Below are positions 26,447-34,878 of a stretch of 64,000 nucleotides of DNA, in pieces. The notes under the pieces are model-generated. The model was not told the DNA's origin. It searched no databases and was given only the letters and a program-made list of their open reading frames with translations. A program made the position numbers and the translations under genes. The stretch is from assembly GCA_020850715.1 (NCBI GenBank), contig JADZED010000080.1, positions 361,996-425,995 of the forward strand, given 5' to 3'. Origin of the DNA: Acidobacteriota bacterium (GTDB lineage: Bacteria; Acidobacteriota; Vicinamibacteria; Vicinamibacterales; CAVVIG01). Numbering within the stretch: position 1 is the first letter of the stretch; each line of letters begins with the position of its first letter.

Positions 26447-27843
26447 GCGAGACGGCAGCGTCCGAGTCGGATGCGCTGGTCTTCTTCGGCGCCACGGGCG
26501 ACCTGGCCTACCGCCAGATCTTTCCGGCCCTGCAGGCGCTGATCCGCCGGGGCCGGCTCGAGATGCCGATCATCGGCGTGGCGAAATCGACGATGGACGT
26601 GGACGGGCTCCGCGCGCGCGCGCACGAGAGCCTCGAACGGCACGGCGGAGCGGACGCCGGGGCGTTCGCCGCCCTGTCGAAGCAGATGCAGTACGTCAAC
26701 GGCGACTATCGCGATCCGGAGACGTTCAGGCGGCTGCGGCAGGCACTGGGCCGGACGTCCCGCCCCCTGTATTACCTGGCCATTCCTCCGGACCTGTTCG
26801 GCACCGTCGTGGAGGGGCTGGCCGGCGCGGACTGCCTTCACGGGGCGCGCGTCGTCGTCGAAAAGCCGTTCGGCCGGGACCTCGCGTCCGCTCAGGCGCT
26901 GAACCGGACGCTGCACGAGCATTGTCCCGAATCGGCGATCTTCCGGATCGATCACTATCTCGGCAAGGAACCGGTGCAGAACCTCCTGTACTTCCGGTTC
27001 GCCAATTCATTCCTCGAGCCGATCTGGAACCGCGAGCACATCGAGAGCGTGCACGTGACCATGGCCGAGGAGTTCGGCGTCGAGGGCCGCGGCCGCTTCT
27101 ACGACGGGGTTGGCGCCATCCGGGATGTCGTGCAGAACCATCTCCTCCAGGTCGTCGCGCTGCTGACGATGGAGGCGCCGCTCGGCCACCTCGCCGAAGA
27201 CATCCGCGACGGGAAGCAGCGCGCGTTCCGGGCGATGCGGCCGCTGGCGCCCTCCGAGGTCGTGCGCGGCCAATACGCGGGCTACCGCCAGGAGAGTGGC
27301 GTCGCGCCCGATTCAGACGTCGAGACCTTCGCGGCCATGCGCCTGCACATCGACACGTGGCGATGGGCGGACGTTCCGTTCCACGTGCGGGCCGGGAAGC
27401 ACCTGCCGCAGACCGCCATGGAGCTCCACGTGACGCTCAGGCGGCCGCCTCAGCGGGTGTTCGACGACGCGCCGGCCGCGGCGAATGTCGTGCGCTTTCG
27501 CCTGAGTCCGAACGTGATCATCTCCTTGGGCGTGCGGGTGAAGGTTCCCGGCGAGGCGATGATCGGCGACAACATCGAGCTCCTGGCGCAGCACATCGCA
27601 GAGGGCGACGAGATGGCGCCCTACGAGCGCCTGCTCGGCGACGCGATCCGCGGCGATGCGATGCTGTTCGTCAGGGAAGACGCGGTCGAAGCCGCCTGGC
27701 GCATCGTCGATCCGGTGCTGGGCGACAAGACGCCGATTCACCAGTACGAACCGAAGACGTGGGGCCCGGCGGAAGCCGCCCGGACCAGTGTGGCCGGCAG
27801 CGGCTGGTACAACCCAGGGCCGTCGGTCCAACGACCGCTCTGA
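26443..27843 (+). CDS. zwf: Glucose-6-phosphate 1-dehydrogenase
   Basis: The 466-residue enzyme has the NADP fold LVFFGATGDLAYRQIFPAL, VVEKPFGRDLASAQALN, the signature RIDHYLGKEPVQNLLYFRF and the late RWADVPFHVRAGKHLPQT and EVVRGQYAGYR blocks. It makes 6-phosphogluconolactone, the substrate of the pgl gene upstream. The start overlaps DUF2945 as ATGA. Phosphoketolase follows after 24 bases. Confidence 0.95.
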   Translation: MSETAASESDALVFFGATGDLAYRQIFPALQALIRRGRLEMPIIGVAKSTMDVDGLRARAHESLERHGGADAGAFAALSKQMQYVNGDYRDPETFRRLRQALGRTSRPLYYLAIPPDLFGTVVEGLAGADCLHGARVVVEKPFGRDLASAQALNRTLHEHCPESAIFRIDHYLGKEPVQNLLYFRFANSFLEPIWNREHIESVHVTMAEEFGVEGRGRFYDGVGAIRDVVQNHLLQVVALLTMEAPLGHLAEDIRDGKQRAFRAMRPLAPSEVVRGQYAGYRQESGVAPDSDVETFAAMRLHIDTWRWADVPFHVRAGKHLPQTAMELHVTLRRPPQRVFDDAPAAANVVRFRLSPNVIISLGVRVKVPGEAMIGDNIELLAQHIAEGDEMAPYERLLGDAIRGDAMLFVREDAVEAAWRIVDPVLGDKTPIHQYEPKTWGPAEAARTSVAGSGWYNPGPSVQRPL

Positions 27844-27867
27844 ACGCCGTGAATCGAGGGTGGCCGC

Positions 27868-30267
27868 ATGACTCAACTGGCCGGTGACGCCCGGAAGGTG
27901 AAGGGGGCCGGCCTGTCAGACGACGAGATCCAGCGCCTCGACGCCTACTGGCGCGCCTGCAACTACCTGGCGCTGGGCATGCTGTATCTGCGCGCCAATC
28001 CGCTGCTCCGCCGAAAGCTCGCCGCCGACCACCTCAAGCAGCGCCTCATCGGGCACTGGGGATCGGTGCCGGGCCAGAACCTCGTATGGGTGCACCTGAA
28101 CCGCCTCATCAAGAAGCTCGACCTCGATGCGATCTACATCGCGGGCCCGGGGCACGGCGCGCCCGCCGTGCTGGCCAACGCGTATCTCGAAGGACGCTAT
28201 TCCGAGGTCTATCCCGACAAGTCGGAAGACGAGGAAGGGCTGCGCCGGTTCTTCCGGCAGTTCTCGTTTCCGGGCGGCATCGGGAGCCACTGCACGCCCG
28301 AGACGCCCGGCTCCATCCATGAGGGCGGCGAGCTCGGCTACAGCGTGTCGCACGCGTTCGGGGCGGCGTTCGACAATCCAGAGCTGATCGTCGCGGCCGT
28401 GATCGGCGACGGCGAGGCGGAGACCGGACCCTTGATGGGCTCCCTGCACTCCAACAAGTTCCTCAACCCGATACGCGACGGGGCGGTCCTGCCAATCCTC
28501 CATTTGAACGGGTACAAGATCGCCAATCCCACGATCCCCGCACGCATCGCCCGCGAGGAACTGCACAGCCTTCTCGAGGGCTGCGGCTGGGCGCCGCGCG
28601 TCGTCGAAGGAGATGATCCGCTGATCGTGCACCGGTCGATGGCGGACGCCCTCGAGGAGTGCGTCGTCGGGATCCGTGCGATTCAGACCGAGGCGCGACG
28701 CACCGGCCGCTTTGTGCGGCCGCGCTGGCCGCTGCTCGTCCTCCGCACCCCGAAAGGGTGGACGGCGCCCAAGGAGCTCGACGGCCATCGGCTGGAAGGC
28801 TCGTGGCGCGCTCACCAGATTCCGATCCCCGACGTGGCCGGCAATCCATCGCACCTTCGGCTGCTCGAATCGTGGATGCGCAGCTATCGCCCGGAGGATC
28901 TGTTCGATGCCGGCGGCCGGCTCGTGCCGGAGTTGAGGGCCCTGGCCCCGACCGGCGCGCGCCGGATGAGCGCGAACCCGCACGCCAACGGCGGTACCCT
29001 GCGCGTTCCGCTTCGCCTGCCCGAGCTCGGCGCGCACGCCGCGCCGATTGACGCGCCCGCCGTCTCTCGAGCGTCCGCGACGGAGATCCTCGGCCGGTAT
29101 CTGTGCGACGTGATGCGCCGCAACATGAGCAGCTTCCGCGTCTTCGGCCCGGACGAGACCGCCTCCAACCGCCTGCAGGCCCTCTACGCGGCAAGCAAGA
29201 AGACCTGGCTGGCCGAGTGCCGTCCCGAGGATGCCGACGGCGGCGAGCTCGCCCCGGACGGCCGCGTCATGGAGCTGCTGAGCGAGCACACGCTCGAAGG
29301 ATGGGCGGAGGGCTACGTCCTGACGGGCCGCCACGCCTTCTTCGCCTCCTACGAAGCGTTCTTCCACATCATCGACTCCATGGTCAACCAGCACGCGAAG
29401 TGGCTGGAGAAGTGCAGGACCGAGGTGACCTGGCGGGCGTCGATTCCGTCGCTGAACCTGCTGGTCACGTCGACCGTCTGGCGCCAGGACCACAACGGCT
29501 TCACCCATCAGGATCCCGGCTTCCTCGACGTGGTGACGAACAAGAGCGCGGCGGTCACCCGCATCTATCTTCCGCCCGACGCCAATTGCCTGCTGAGCGT
29601 CGCCGACCACTGCCTGCGCAGCGTCGATTACGTGAACGTCATCGTGGCGGACAAACAGCTCCACCTCCAGTACCTGGGCCTCGACGCCGCCGCCCGGCAC
29701 TGCCAGGAGGGCATCGGCATCTGGCCGTGGGCCAGCTCCGACGAAGACGTCGAGCCGGACGTCGTCATGGCGAGCGCGGGCGACGTCGTGACGGCGGAGG
29801 CGCTGGCCGCCACGGCGATCCTGCGGGAGAAGCTCCCGGATCTGAAGATCCGGTTCGTCAACGTGGTCGATCTCTTCAAGCTGCAGCCGTCGAGCGAACA
29901 TCCCCACGGCCTGGCGGATCGTGATTTCGACTCCATCTTCACGACCGACAGGCCGGTGGTCTTCGCGTTCCACGGCTATCCCACGCTCATTCACAAGCTC
30001 GCCTACCGCCGGGCCAACCACGAGAACATGCACGTGCACGGCTACCGGGAGAAGGGCAGCATCAACACGCCGCTGGGGCTGACGATCCTGAATCAGATCG
30101 ACCGGTTCAGCCTGGCGATCGACGTCATCGACCGCGTGCCCCGCCTGCGGGACACCGGCGCGCACGTGAAGGGCTGGCTGCAGGATCAGCGGCTGGCGCA
30201 CCTCGCGTACGCGAACGAGCACGGCATCGATCCCCCGGAGATTCGAGACTGGACGTGGACGCCATGA
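27868..30267 (+). CDS. xfp: Phosphoketolase (xylulose-5-P / fructose-6-P)
   Basis: The 799-residue protein has the family start [20 protein letters not shown] and [16 protein letters not shown]. It also has the thiamine-diphosphate motifs [19 protein letters not shown] and [15 protein letters not shown], plus [20 protein letters not shown] and RGSINTPL-like end blocks. It cleaves xylulose-5-phosphate (and often fructose-6-phosphate) with phosphate to acetyl phosphate. With the convergent acetate kinase this yields ATP. Its stop overlaps the next start (ATGA). Confidence 0.96.
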   Translation: MTQLAGDARKVKGAGLSDDEIQRLDAYWRACNYLALGMLYLRANPLLRRKLAADHLKQRLIGHWGSVPGQNLVWVHLNRLIKKLDLDAIYIAGPGHGAPAVLANAYLEGRYSEVYPDKSEDEEGLRRFFRQFSFPGGIGSHCTPETPGSIHEGGELGYSVSHAFGAAFDNPELIVAAVIGDGEAETGPLMGSLHSNKFLNPIRDGAVLPILHLNGYKIANPTIPARIAREELHSLLEGCGWAPRVVEGDDPLIVHRSMADALEECVVGIRAIQTEARRTGRFVRPRWPLLVLRTPKGWTAPKELDGHRLEGSWRAHQIPIPDVAGNPSHLRLLESWMRSYRPEDLFDAGGRLVPELRALAPTGARRMSANPHANGGTLRVPLRLPELGAHAAPIDAPAVSRASATEILGRYLCDVMRRNMSSFRVFGPDETASNRLQALYAASKKTWLAECRPEDADGGELAPDGRVMELLSEHTLEGWAEGYVLTGRHAFFASYEAFFHIIDSMVNQHAKWLEKCRTEVTWRASIPSLNLLVTSTVWRQDHNGFTHQDPGFLDVVTNKSAAVTRIYLPPDANCLLSVADHCLRSVDYVNVIVADKQLHLQYLGLDAAARHCQEGIGIWPWASSDEDVEPDVVMASAGDVVTAEALAATAILREKLPDLKIRFVNVVDLFKLQPSSEHPHGLADRDFDSIFTTDRPVVFAFHGYPTLIHKLAYRRANHENMHVHGYREKGSINTPLGLTILNQIDRFSLAIDVIDRVPRLRDTGAHVKGWLQDQRLAHLAYANEHGIDPPEIRDWTWTP

Positions 30268-31178
30268 TCACCGGATACGAGAAGCCGCTCTACATCCTGC
30301 CGTTCGATCACCGGCACTCGCTCGTCGCGGGCGTGTTCCACTGGGAGCCGCCGCTCACGCCGGACCAGGCGGCCGAAATCTCCGCGACCAAGCAGGTGAT
30401 CTACGACGGCTTCCAGGCGGCGGTCGCCGCCGGCAACGCGCTCCGCAGCCGGGCCGGGATTCTCGTCGACGAGGCGTTCGGGGCCGCGATTCTCCGCGAC
30501 GCGCGGTCCCACGGCTACGTCACCTGCGTTTCGACCGAGAAGAGCGGCCAGGCCGAATTCGATTTCGAGTACGGGGATGACTTCCCCCGCCACATCGAGG
30601 CGGTGAACCCGACCTTCGCCAAGGTGCTCGTGCGGTACAACCCGGAAGGCGAGCCGGAGATGAACGCCCGGCAGATGGAGCGCCTCCGCCGGCTGTCCGC
30701 GTACCTGACGGGGACCGGTCGGCTGTTCATGTTCGAGCTCCTGGTTCCGCCCGAGCGCGCGCAGCTCGACCGTCCGGGCGGCCGCGCCGCCTACGATCGC
30801 GAGCTGCGCCCCGGGCTGATGCGCGACGCGATTCGCGCGCTCCAGGACGGCGGCGTCGAGCCCGATGTCTGGAAGGTCGAGGGGCTCGATCGCCGCGAAG
30901 ACTGCGAAGAGACGGTGGCGGCGGCGCGGCGCGGCGGCCGTGCGGGGGTGGGCTGCATCGTGCTGGGCCGCGGGTCGGACGAGCAGGCCGTTGCACGCTG
31001 GCTCACGACGGCGGCGGGCGTCGCCGGCTTCATCGGTTTCGCCGTCGGCCGGACGACGTGGCTCGATGCCGTGATGGCATGGCGGGCGAAGACGGCCAGC
31101 CGGCAGATGGCCGTGGCCAGGATTGCGAAACGCTTCGAAGAGTGGACGGCGATCTTCGAGCGGGTGCCGGCGCGCTGA
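30264..31178 (+). CDS. DUF2090 aldolase-like protein
   Basis: The 304-residue protein resembles the stand-alone form of the C-terminal domain of IolC-type 5-dehydro-2-deoxygluconokinase: [44 protein letters not shown] and [21 protein letters not shown]-barrel aldolase-like fold is expected, acting on a sugar phosphate. Which one is unknown. Translational coupling to xfp suggests a role beside phosphoketolase. Confidence 0.8.
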   Translation: MITGYEKPLYILPFDHRHSLVAGVFHWEPPLTPDQAAEISATKQVIYDGFQAAVAAGNALRSRAGILVDEAFGAAILRDARSHGYVTCVSTEKSGQAEFDFEYGDDFPRHIEAVNPTFAKVLVRYNPEGEPEMNARQMERLRRLSAYLTGTGRLFMFELLVPPERAQLDRPGGRAAYDRELRPGLMRDAIRALQDGGVEPDVWKVEGLDRREDCEETVAAARRGGRAGVGCIVLGRGSDEQAVARWLTTAAGVAGFIGFAVGRTTWLDAVMAWRAKTASRQMAVARIAKRFEEWTAIFERVPAR

Positions 31179-31186
31179 CGCGTCGA

Positions 31187-32383
31187 TCAGGCCCCCGTCA
31201 GCAATCGCCATACGTGTCTGGCGATCATCAGGCCTTCGTCGGTCTTCATCACGCGGACCACCACGCGGCTGCCGTCGCGCGAGATGACCGGCGCGTGCCC
31301 GTCGTTGCGCTCCTCGTCCAGTTCGATCCCGAGCATCTCGAGGCCGCGGCAGATGCGCGCGCGAACCGGCGCGGCGTGTTCGCCGATGCCGGCCGTGAAG
31401 ACCAGCGTGTCCAGGCCGCCGAGCACGGCGGCGAGCCCTCCGGCGGCCTTCCGTGCGAGATAGCAGAACAGCGCGACGGCATCGGCCGCGTATGGGTCGC
31501 CAGATTCCCGTTCGAGCAGGTCCCGCATGTCGCCGCTCACCCCCGACACGCCGAGCAGCCCGGCCTCGCGGGTGACGAGCCGATTCAGCGCGGCGGCGCT
31601 CATGCCCTCGGCATCGAGCAGGTGCACGAGCACGCCCGGATCCAGATCGCCGGGGCGCGTGCCCATCATGATGCCGCCCGACGGCGTGAACCCCATGGTC
31701 GTGTCGAGGCTGCGACCGTCGCGGACCGCGGTCAGGCTCGCCCCATGTCCCAGATGGGCGATGATCAGCCGCCCTCGTGCCTGTCGCGCGTCAATCGCCT
31801 CGAGCGCCTGGACGATGAACTCGCACGAGAGACCGTGAAAGCCGTACCGGAGAACGCCCGTCTCGGCGAAGCGCGCCGGCAGCGGATAGATCTGCGCGGC
31901 GCGTGGCATCGATCGGTGGAACGAGGTGTCGAAGCAGACCGCCTGCGGAACCGCCGGATGAACCGCCGAAACCACCTTCATCACGGCGAGTGCCTGCGGC
32001 AGATGATCGGGATCGAGCGATATCAGCCTCTCCAGGTCGGCTTGCAGATCCGCCGTCAGGAGATGCGGCGCCCGGTGGGCGCGCCCTCCGTGCACGACGC
32101 GATGCCCGATGGCCCGGGGCGCGATTGCGGGCTGCTCTCGACGCACCCATGCGAAGAACGCGCGCGCGGCGGCGTCGTGGGTGGCCAGGTCGGCCGTTCG
32201 GTCGAGCAGCAAAGCGCCGTCGTTGCCAACGATCTGCATCCGGCTGCCGGGCCCGCCAATCCGTTCGATCTGGATCGACAGCACCGATTGCCCGGCCCGA
32301 GCCATGTCGTGATACGTCGCCTTGAGACTCGAAGAACCGGCGTTGATCGCCAGGATCAGCGGGCGGTCGTCACGGCCGCTCAT
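31187..32383 (-). CDS. ackA: Acetate kinase
   Basis: The 398-residue kinase has LILAINAGSSSLKATYHD, RVVHGGRAHRAP, AVCFDTSFHRSMP, HLGHGASLTAVRDGRSLDTT, GFTPSGGIMMGTRPGDLDPG and FTAGIGEHAAPVRARI. It converts acetyl phosphate and ADP to acetate and ATP. It is convergent with the xfp transcript (8 bases apart). No pta is present in the window, so acetyl phosphate from phosphoketolase is the obvious substrate source. An inverted repeat lies 12 bases before its ATG. Confidence 0.95.
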   Translation of the reverse strand: MSGRDDRPLILAINAGSSSLKATYHDMARAGQSVLSIQIERIGGPGSRMQIVGNDGALLLDRTADLATHDAAARAFFAWVRREQPAIAPRAIGHRVVHGGRAHRAPHLLTADLQADLERLISLDPDHLPQALAVMKVVSAVHPAVPQAVCFDTSFHRSMPRAAQIYPLPARFAETGVLRYGFHGLSCEFIVQALEAIDARQARGRLIIAHLGHGASLTAVRDGRSLDTTMGFTPSGGIMMGTRPGDLDPGVLVHLLDAEGMSAAALNRLVTREAGLLGVSGVSGDMRDLLERESGDPYAADAVALFCYLARKAAGGLAAVLGGLDTLVFTAGIGEHAAPVRARICRGLEMLGIELDEERNDGHAPVISRDGSRVVVRVMKTDEGLMIARHVWRLLTGA

Positions 32384-32394
32384 CAGTCTGTCGA

Positions 32395-32413
32395 CCGAAT
32401 CGAAACGGTTCGG
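32395..32413 (-). promoter_or_regulatory. Inverted repeat upstream of ackA
   Basis: CCGAATCG (32395-32402) and CGGTTCGG (32406-32413) pair at seven of eight positions around AAA, 12 bases upstream of the ackA ATG on the minus strand. It is a possible operator or leader hairpin. The rest of the 295-base gap up to 32678 shows no gene. Confidence 0.3.
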
Positions 32414-32678
32414 CTTGGGCGCACGCCGCCGAGCGAGGCCGGGCGAGCGGATGAAGGCGGACGAAGAGATTGCCACCGTGGCCGATACCGAGGCACGCCA
32501 GAGCCTGGCGGGCTCGTACATCCGCGCGCGCTCGCCGTCGGTCCCGATTGGCGGCGGGCGTCGGACGGATGACGCCCGGACCGCCGGCTGCGAGCGCCGT
32601 CGCGACGGCGCTCACGGTCCGGCAGTGTGTCGTTGAAGCAGTCAGTCCGGGTTGCTCCAGCGTCAATCGTCGATTCGG

Positions 32679-32843
32679 CTACGAGTGAATCCGCGGCGTC
32701 TTCGACCTGCGCATGTCGATGAGCCGGGCCACGGCCAGCACGATCCAGGTCGCCAGCAGCATGCCCGTTCCGATTCCGGCGACGTGCTGACTCAGCGCGA
32801 TCAGCCAGAAGATGAAGGTCAGCACAATCAGCGTCCACCACAT
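32679..32843 (-). CDS. Small membrane protein, lmo0937-like
   Basis: The 54-residue protein MWWTLIVLTFIFWLIALSQ... has two membrane helices joined by VAGIGTGMLL and a short basic tail. It resembles the small lmo0937-type stress-associated membrane proteins. A perfect AGGAGG precedes the ATG at 32843. It is divergent from another small membrane protein gene at 32978. Function unknown. Confidence 0.75.
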   Translation of the reverse strand: MWWTLIVLTFIFWLIALSQHVAGIGTGMLLATWIVLAVARLIDMRRSKTPRIHS

Positions 32844-32861
32844 AACAACCTCCTGGCTGTG

Positions 32862-32881
32862 GGTATGCACCCGGCATACCG
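32862..32881 (-). promoter_or_regulatory. Perfect short palindrome and weak sigma-54-like site
   Basis: GGTATGC (32862-32868) and GCATACC (32874-32880) form a perfect inverted repeat around ACCCG, 19 bases upstream of the minus-strand gene start. Read on the minus strand, CGGTATGCCGGGTGCA (32866-32881) also fits GG-N10-GC with 7 of 12 consensus positions. Either reading makes it a control element; I cannot choose between them. Confidence 0.35.
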
Positions 32882-32977
32882 ACATTTCGCCCGGCCGGCT
32901 CAGCGGCCGGATCCGACCTGATCGGGAGCCGGAAGCCGGCGCACGGCGGGTCGGGACGAATCACCGGAGGCCGAACG

Positions 32978-33244
32978 ATGTGGTACGGATACAGCTGGTG
33001 GGTCTGGTGGTGGCTGGCGTTCGTCATCATCTTCTTCCTGCTGCCGCTCGGATACGGCTGGGGCTATCGCGGATGGGGGCCGCCGTACCGGCGAAAGGGC
33101 CGGCCGCCCGCGGGTCGGCCGCCGGGGTCTGTCGGCAACGAGATCGATCACTCCAGCGACTGGGGCGCGACCGCGATCCTCCTGTGGGTGGTGCTCTTCA
33201 TCGCGATCGTGTGGCTCCTGGCGGCGTTCGCCTGGTGGACCTGA
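32978..33244 (+). CDS. Small Trp-rich membrane protein
   Basis: The 88-residue protein has two membrane helices, WWVWWWLAFVIIFFLLPLGYG and ATAILLWVVLFIAIVWLLAAFA. They flank a basic Pro/Gly-rich loop (YRRKGRPPAGRPPGS). GGAGG lies at good spacing before the ATG. No family recognised. It is one of several very small membrane proteins clustered between 32.7 and 34.4 kb. Confidence 0.7.
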   Translation: MWYGYSWWVWWWLAFVIIFFLLPLGYGWGYRGWGPPYRRKGRPPAGRPPGSVGNEIDHSSDWGATAILLWVVLFIAIVWLLAAFAWWT

Positions 33245-33298
33245 AGGCGTCCGGTCGTCGGCGGCGTCCGGATCGCGCTCGCGATGCCGGCCGGGCGG

Positions 33299-33925
33299 TC
33301 AGCCCGACGAGCGATCCCGGAGCGCCCAGAGCGGATAGTCGATCCCCGCGTGGCGGTTGATGAGGATCGCCTGCAGGGTCAGCAGCGCCACGGCGAGCTC
33401 GATGATGAGCAGGTGCCGGATCGAGGTGACGATCCCCAGCGAGACGATCAGCGTCGTCGCGCCGGCGGGCGGGTGCACCGCCTTGAGCAGGATCATGAAG
33501 GCGCCGGTCGACGCGAGCGAGAGGGCCGCGGCCAGCACCCGCGGCAGATCGACGCCGCCGCTCATCGCCGACGGCGACTGCAGCAGGCCGAAGAGGGCCA
33601 GCGATCCCCAGCCGCAGGCCAGGCCGATCGCGTGGCCGTACATCGCGTGCCGCGGCGCCGAGGCCGGCGAGCGCGGGTTGAAGAAGAAGAGGAACGCCGT
33701 GGGACCCAGCGAGGGGAACACGAACGGTGCGCGGACGATCATCGCGAGCCCCGCGAGCATCGCGATCGTCACGAAGCTGTTGACGAAGGTGAAGAGCGCC
33801 CAGACGACCCGCTCCGATGGGCCGGCGATGAGATGCGATACCCCGAGCCGCCGCGCCAGGCCTCTCGTGACCTCCGGCGGATGGACGATCAGCGGCCGCC
33901 GGTGTGGACGGGAGACGCGCGGCAC
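33299..33925 (-). CDS. HPP family integral membrane protein
   Basis: The roughly 208-residue protein has four or more membrane spans and the naming motif HPPAGATTLIVSLG, preceded by APFVFPSLGPTAFLFFFNPRSPASAPRHAMYGHAIGLACG. HPP proteins of plants and cyanobacteria have been linked to nitrite transport, but most bacterial ones are uncharacterised. GTG 33925 is preferred because GAGGG sits four bases upstream; TTG 33961 would be longer. Confidence 0.88.
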   Translation of the reverse strand: MPRVSRPHRRPLIVHPPEVTRGLARRLGVSHLIAGPSERVVWALFTFVNSFVTIAMLAGLAMIVRAPFVFPSLGPTAFLFFFNPRSPASAPRHAMYGHAIGLACGWGSLALFGLLQSPSAMSGGVDLPRVLAAALSLASTGAFMILLKAVHPPAGATTLIVSLGIVTSIRHLLIIELAVALLTLQAILINRHAGIDYPLWALRDRSSG

Positions 33926-34059
33926 GGGACCCTCGACGGGCGTTCCAGGCGCAGCGTGCAAGAACGGGGCCCCGAACCGCCCGGCTCATGCCCGGGCTCA
34001 GGCTCGATGAGCCGCATCGGCAGTCGCGCCGGCCCCGCCGGCGCGGTCCCTGGGCAGGC

Positions 34060-34075
34060 TGGCAGTCCCGATGCA
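34060..34075 (+). promoter_or_regulatory. Sigma-54-type promoter of the SPW-motif gene
   Basis: TGGCAGTCCCGATGCA matches TGGCACG-N4-TTGCA at 9 of 12 fixed positions, with GG (34061-34062) and GC (34073-34074) correctly spaced. The predicted start near 34086 would give a leader of about 15 bases containing AGGAGG just before ATG 34101. Confidence 0.5.
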
Positions 34076-34100
34076 CGAGAGGTCGGGAGGAGGAACAGCC

Positions 34101-34433
34101 ATGAAGGCCCTGAGTTGGATCAACTTCGTCCTCGGACTCTGGCTCATTCTGACGGCGTTCGCGCTCTCGATGGGGGCGCGGGCGGTCATGACCGAGGAGA
34201 TCGTGCTCGGCATCGTCATCGCCTGCCTTTCGGCGATCTCGGCGGCGCGCCCGTCTTCGGCGATCAGCTGGCTGGTGGCGATTGCCGGTTTGTGGACGCT
34301 CGTGGCGCCCGCCGTGATTGCCTATGAGGGTCTCGCGGCGTCGCGCCGCAGCGACACCGTCGTCGGCATCGTGGTGCTCGTCCTCGGCATCGTGCGCGCG
34401 GCGTACAGGCCTCCGGCCCGGACGCGGGCGTGA
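34101..34433 (+). CDS. SPW-repeat membrane protein
   Basis: The 110-residue protein has two SPW-like halves, each a membrane pair beginning SWINFVLGLWLILTAFALS and SAISWLVAIAGLWTLVAPAVI. The fold is known only as a bacterial membrane module of unknown role. AGGAGGAAC precedes the ATG. It faces the arsR-type gene convergently, with 15 bases between the two stops. Confidence 0.8.
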   Translation: MKALSWINFVLGLWLILTAFALSMGARAVMTEEIVLGIVIACLSAISAARPSSAISWLVAIAGLWTLVAPAVIAYEGLAASRRSDTVVGIVVLVLGIVRAAYRPPARTRA

Positions 34434-34448
34434 GCGCGGTTCCAGGCG

Positions 34449-34832
34449 TCATCTCCGCCGCGATTCTCGGCGCAGCGCCTGCAGCAGGCCCTTCGTGCTG
34501 TCGAGCTGGTTGTTGAAGATGCGGCGCGCGACGTCGAGCAGATCGCCGACCAGCGGGTCGCGCACGACGTAACGCACCGACAGGCCTTCCTTGCGCGCGA
34601 CGGCGATGCCCTGATGGCGCAGCACGGCGAGCTGCTGCGAGACCAGCGGCTGCCCGAGCGCGAGCGCGTCCTGCAGCTCCTGCACGGTGCGCCCGCCCCG
34701 CACCAGGATTTCGAGGATGCGGATGCGGGTCGGGTGGGCGAGCGCGCGGAAGAAGCCGGCCTTGAACCGCTGGAGCTCGCCGGCGGACGGCGGCGCGGCG
34801 GCGGCCCGGCGCGGGCGCGGCAGCTGAGGCAC
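34449..34832 (-). CDS. ArsR-family transcriptional regulator of the dab locus
   Basis: The 127-residue winged-helix protein has AGFFRALAHPTRIRILEILV, the recognition helix ALGQPLVSQQLAVLRHQG and the wing VARKEGLSVRYVVRDPLV. It contains no cysteine, so it cannot use a thiol or the classic ArsR metal site. It starts at GTG 34832, only eight bases from a TATAAT box, so its mRNA may be nearly leaderless. It is divergent from dabA and probably controls it. Confidence 0.88.
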   Translation of the reverse strand: MPQLPRPRRAAAAPPSAGELQRFKAGFFRALAHPTRIRILEILVRGGRTVQELQDALALGQPLVSQQLAVLRHQGIAVARKEGLSVRYVVRDPLVGDLLDVARRIFNNQLDSTKGLLQALRRESRRR

Positions 34833-34839
34833 GGAGACA

Positions 34840-34863
34840 ATTATATGCGAATATTGCTATAAT
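34840..34863. promoter_or_regulatory. Divergent dab/arsR promoters with overlapping operator
   Basis: TATAAT on the minus strand (34840-34845) serves the arsR gene and TATAAT on the plus strand (34858-34863) serves dabA. Between and over them, TTATATGC...GCTATAA forms an imperfect inverted repeat, and ATATGCGAATAT (34843-34854) is a near-palindrome. Such AT-rich dyads are typical ArsR-family sites. A bound repressor would cover both -10 boxes. Confidence 0.7.
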
Positions 34864-34878
34864 CTGTCTTCCGTTCAG

